The notes beneath the pieces were generated by a model. The model worked only from the letters and a program-made list of their open reading frames with translations. It ran no database searches and had not been told where the DNA came from. Source: Symbiotaphrina buchneri (Eukaryota > Ascomycota > Symbiotaphrinales > Symbiotaphrinaceae). Taken from it: a DNA stretch of 64,000 bases. A program made the translations under genes and the position numbers. Numbering within the stretch: the first letter of the stretch is position 1; the number at the start of each line of letters is the position of its first letter. Below are positions 60,544 to 64,000 of the stretch, in pieces. The stretch is from contig BCIG01000002.1 of assembly GCA_001599915.1 (NCBI GenBank), forward strand, positions 930,001-994,000. Reading direction: 5' to 3'.

Positions 60544-61168
60544 ACGAGTTGTGGATCATGGCTGGAGTCACGAAAGATAAGGTGCCGCCATGGAACGAGG
60601 ATATCCAATCTGTGGCCCCTGTAATGCCTCAAGAACGCTGCATATGTGTATACTGGATTATTCAACCTGCTTGAGAAGGGGCTAAAAACCTTCCAAAGTT
60701 CTACAGCCGAAGAACCTGTCTTTCGGAGATTTTACACAGGGGTCCGATGCTACGTTCCATATAGCCCCTTGGTTTCATGGCGCGAGCAGCCACTAATATG
60801 TCCGCCACTGAATGTAATCTTGTAGAAACACTCCTAAACAACATATGCTAAGGAAATCCTAGAAGAAACCTGGTAGTCTAGGCAAGACAGAGTGGGTTTC
60901 CCGCCCGCTGAATTTGCCAGAATGACTTAAGGCTATGCTGACAGGCCACCTAGTGCTGACGGTCAACGTTCCACCTGGTGGAACCCTCCCGTTTCGTGCT
61001 TACGCTGACATGTACTTCCCCGTCGCGTGCGTAGAATTGAATTAATTGGCCGAGATACCTGGAAATGGACCTTTCGGGCTTTGAACGTTCTGTAGACATG
61101 GGTAGGCGAGGCCAGCCTCATGCTACCGGCTTATGAGGCTCTCGATGGGGGCTATCAGAGCTGAAACC

Positions 61169-61192
61169 GTAACAAAGGGAGTAACAAAGGGA
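61169..61192 (+). repeat. 12-base perfect tandem duplication
   Basis: GTAACAAAGGGA twice, followed by a partial third start GTAA, about 135 bases ahead of the GS-like ATG. Confidence 0.8.
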
Positions 61193-61325
61193 GTAAGCGG
61201 TAGGGATCAGAGCAAGATATATAATCAGAAAGCGCCCTTCTTCTAGGAAAGTGGACAAGTCCATAGCTTTGCACCATTGAACCTCCGTCACATCGTGCAG
61301 CCAGAAAGGGGCCAAAACCCACACC

Positions 61326-62633
61326 ATGGCCGATCCTGTTCCCTCCAACAACCTCGCCCTCCTCAAAACTTTCCTGTCCGCCAACCCCGACATCCACTAC
61401 GTCCGCTACCAATGGCTGGACCTAGCCGGGAACCTGCGGGCGCGTGTCACGACGCGGAAGCACATGCTGAACGTCGTGCAGATGGGAAAAAGCTTCGACA
61501 CACCTTCACCCATGATGGCGTTCATGTTCGACGACAACGGGCCCTTCGATCTAGTCACGAACCACAGGGACGGTTTCGTCCCAGACATGTCTTCCCTGCG
61601 CGCCTGCACCTACCAGCCTGGCAGCGCCACCGTCATGTGCCACTACCGCTTCGAGAAGACGACATGGGACTGCTGCCCACGGGCGCTGCTGAAGCGCACC
61701 CTCGAGCGCGCCAAACGCGCGCATGGCATCGACATGCTCGTCGGCTTCGAAATCGAGTTCCTATTCCTCGATCCGGCGCAGGACGCGCCGTCGCCGCTGA
61801 AGCTCCCGCATAACGGCACGTCGACGACGCATCTGCTGCGCGGGCCGCGCTACGACGTCGTCGAGGAGACGGTGCGCCAGATCGAGGAGGCTGGCATTGA
61901 GGTCCGCCAGTTCCACGCCGAGATGACCGGCGCCGGGTATGAGATCTCGCTGGCGCCCATGCCGCTGCTGGAGGGTGTGGATGCGCTGCTCTATGCGCTC
62001 GAGACGCTACGGAGTGTGTCCGAGGCCAGGGGACAGCGCGTGACGCTGCATCCGGCGGCCATCAAGGCGGGGCCGGCGATCGGGCAGCATGCACATCTGT
62101 CGATTGCCCCCGCTGACAAGTCAGATGCGTTCCTGTCGGGCATGTTGAAGCGGTTGCCGGCGCTGATGGCGTTGAGCATGCCCATCTATGACAGCTACAC
62201 GCGGGTCGGCAAGGGGTTTGGTGAGTGGTTGTGCTGGGGCCTGGAGAATAAGTTTGCTCCAATTAGGAAGATCAAAACGGGCCATTGGGAGGTGCGGACT
62301 ATCGATGCGGCCGCGAATATGTATCTTGCGTTAAGCGGCTTCATTCATGCGGGGCTGATGGGGGTTGAGGAAGACATGGAGTTGAAGATCAAGGACACCC
62401 CTTTCAACTATACGGGATTGACGGAGGAGCAGCGGAAGGACAGTAATGTGGACACGAAATTGCCAAAGGCTATGAAGGAGACGTTGGCGGCACTAAAGGA
62501 TGACAAGCCCTTGACGGATCGGTTGGGAGAGAAGATGATGGAGTTCCTCTTGGGAATCAAGAAGAGAGAAGAAGAGAGATGGGCGGCCATGGAACCCGAT
62601 GAGCGCAGAAATGTCGGCATACAGGTGTGGTAG
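61326..62633 (+). CDS. Glutamine-synthetase-like (GS I/FluG-C-like) ligase
   Basis: Single-exon 435 aa protein of the glutamine synthetase superfamily. The beta-Grasp N-terminal part (HYVRYQWLDLAGNLRARV) precedes the catalytic domain with metal-binding GFEIEFLF, the HAEMTGAGYEISLAP loop, GQHAHLS with the ATP/metal His, and HWEVRTIDAAANMYLALSG, which fits the R-x-D/N-A-N-x-YL end motif. It is shorter than GS III and lacks the amidohydrolase half of FluG. Such fungal GS-like enzymes probably ligate amines other than ammonia, for example gamma-glutamylation of polyamines or anilines, but this is unproven. A TATA-like box lies upstream. Third positions are strongly GC-rich to about 62,200. Confidence 0.9.
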   Translation: MADPVPSNNLALLKTFLSANPDIHYVRYQWLDLAGNLRARVTTRKHMLNVVQMGKSFDTPSPMMAFMFDDNGPFDLVTNHRDGFVPDMSSLRACTYQPGSATVMCHYRFEKTTWDCCPRALLKRTLERAKRAHGIDMLVGFEIEFLFLDPAQDAPSPLKLPHNGTSTTHLLRGPRYDVVEETVRQIEEAGIEVRQFHAEMTGAGYEISLAPMPLLEGVDALLYALETLRSVSEARGQRVTLHPAAIKAGPAIGQHAHLSIAPADKSDAFLSGMLKRLPALMALSMPIYDSYTRVGKGFGEWLCWGLENKFAPIRKIKTGHWEVRTIDAAANMYLALSGFIHAGLMGVEEDMELKIKDTPFNYTGLTEEQRKDSNVDTKLPKAMKETLAALKDDKPLTDRLGEKMMEFLLGIKKREEERWAAMEPDERRNVGIQVW

Positions 62634-63144
62634 ACGCCTATGATATTACTAATTATTAGCATAATTCGAATTCAAATCCCTTCTTTCAAAGTCCTTTCTG
62701 CTCAATGGGTCACCCATTTGTACTGTTGGCTGTTTGAATTTCTTCCTGCTCTCGCGGGAAGCACAATCGTATCGGCCTCCATTGGTTTCTTGACCCTTGG
62801 ACAACCCACTCAGCGATCTTGCCGCCAGCAGAGCGTGATGTTAGGAAATTTCGATGTTCAGTAACAATGCTCAGCCTTATGAGCATTTGACATGCAACCC
62901 GACAGCCTAGCGGCTCCAACGCTCCGAGCCCGACGGGCCAACGCCGCCCGATAGTGGGGTAAGTAAACCTCCGACGGACACCACTACCACTCATCGTCCG
63001 TATGTAAACTACATGCCCAATACATACAGGGCTAGTAGCACTAAATGCAGGAGCTTGTGAAAAAGGTCAACCTACATGCAAATGCCCCAGGTATCGTGAC
63101 ATTATACGCGCCACACCCTGAAGGATAAGCCTCACAGCACTCCA
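62634..63144. other. Intergenic
   Basis: Spacer between the GS-like gene and the GMC oxidoreductase gene. No feature recognised. Confidence 0.4.
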
Positions 63145-64000
63145 ATGGCTTCCCGCTCCCTCGCGGCCTTCGGCGCCCTCGACAACAGCAGCTTCGACAT
63201 CATCATCATCGGCGGTGGCACCGCCGGGTGCCTTCTCGCGTCCCGCCTCGCCACCAGCACCACCCTCCACATCCTCCTGATCGAAGCCGGGCGGGACACG
63301 CCCGAAGCCGAGCCCGACGTAGCCATCCCAGGCAAGTACATCAGCCAGCTTTCCAGCTCGGAGGGCAACTGGAAGTACGAGACGGTGCCGCAGAAGGCGC
63401 TCAAGGGCCGGCGGCTGGTGTATCATCGCGGCCGCGGGCTGGGCGGGAGTACGTTGAATAATTTCATGGGCTGGGTTAGAGGCCCCAAGGCGGATTATGA
63501 TGATTGGGAACGCATGGCGGGCGATGAGAGATGGGGGTGGGAGAAAGTCTTGTCGGTGTTTCAGGATGTAGGGAGCCTCCCTGTTGCCGGCTTTTTCTTT
63601 GCCTGTGTGAGGCCGGGGCTGACCTGCGACGGGAGTAGCTGGAGAGTTTTGAGCCGGCGGTCCCAACGGGCATGGAGCAGTATGCAAAGGCCACTGAAGG
63701 CGCCCATGGGAAACAGGGGTGAGTAGACTCAACTTCGTCAAAAGCACAGACTTTGCAGGGATTGACGGCTGTAGCCCGATCACGGTACAGTACGGCAGCT
63801 CTTGGATTCCGGGCATCGAGACATTCGTAGCCGCATGCGAAGAAGCCGGCATCAAAAGAAACCTGGACATGAACGACGGCCAACCAGTCGGTGTGTCCGT
63901 GGCTCAGTTCTGCATCGCCAAGGGCGAGCGCGTATCAAGTGCAAGAGCCTTTCTGTCAGATGCACTGAGACAAAGATCGGAAAGACTGAAGATTGTTACT
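63145..64000 (+). CDS. GMC oxidoreductase (FAD-dependent), partial at window end
   Basis: FAD alcohol/glucose/aryl-alcohol oxidase family, truncated by the window edge. Exons 63145-63567, 63639 to about 63718, then 63759 onward. The FAD motif IIIIGGGTAGCLLASRL is near residue 18, LLIEAGRD binds the ribose, and the GMC signature GRGLGGSTLNNFMGWVRG is intact. Exon 2 encodes ESFEPAVPTG; exon 3 reads PITVQYGSSWIPG and LSDALRQRSERL. The second junction is one base off: GT follows CAG GG, giving an out-of-frame join, whereas one G fewer in the G4 run at 63716-63719 would restore it. No signal peptide is visible, so intracellular. Substrate not predictable. Confidence 0.88.

Larger units (their letters stand above)
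60485..61325. other. Intergenic with two short tandem repeats
   Basis: Region between the transporter and the GS-like gene. It holds a 20-base tandem duplication (60504-60543), a 12-base one (61169-61192) and a TATA-like ATATATAA at 61217-61224, about 105 bases ahead of the GS-like ATG. Confidence 0.5.

Overview
The window is nuclear DNA of a filamentous ascomycete (Pezizomycotina). The evidence is dense genes on both strands, short 45-110 base introns with GT..AG ends and CTAAC/CTGAC-like branch sites, and fungus-typical genes: palH/RIM21, Nha1-type antiporter, mL67/MHR1, Zn2Cys6 regulator, PEX11, Vps38/UVRAG. The class cannot be fixed from sequence alone; protein style suggests Dothideomycetes or a neighbour. 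No tRNA, rRNA, CRISPR or recognisable transposon was found. Gene models were built by hand from reading frame, splice sites and remembered family sequences. All positions are inferred and untested by RNA data.

Layout. 0.3-20 kb is a housekeeping block: CDC48, a small acidic protein (-), a PLAC8 protein (-), an uncharacterised 460 aa protein (-), an Mpv17/PMP22 membrane protein, a 294 aa orphan, an acidic protein with a mitochondrial presequence (-), CAND1 (long, with an apparent frameshift near its end) and a PEX11-family protein. 20-32 kb holds ELG1 (-), a UTP8-like ribosome biogenesis gene divergent from it, a Lag1-type ceramide synthase and a GFA/Mss4-like zinc protein. 32-39 kb carries a divergent ion/pH pair: Nha1-type Na+/H+ antiporter (-) and the alkaline pH sensor palH, with several PacC-type hexamers between them; palH is interrupted by one in-frame TAA. 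39-45 kb: an F-box-like protein, mL67/MHR1 (-) and Vps38/UVRAG.

45.6-64 kb is more accessory and metabolic: an APC-superfamily choline/GABA-type permease (-) with a probable 10-base exon; divergent from it, a two-enzyme fusion of a short-chain dehydrogenase with a NodB/HpPgdA-type deacetylase (the most unusual gene here); then a Gfo/Idh/MocA dihydrodiol-dehydrogenase-like enzyme, a cytochrome P450 (-), a decayed Zn2Cys6 regulator, a sugar-porter transporter, a glutamine-synthetase-like enzyme and a GMC oxidoreductase cut by the window end. Transporters, oxidoreductases and a dead regulator side by side look like a catabolic or secondary-metabolic neighbourhood.

Three reading-frame breaks lie at short homopolymers (CAND1 A-run, regulator C-run, GMC G-run), so base-calling indels should be considered before biology.
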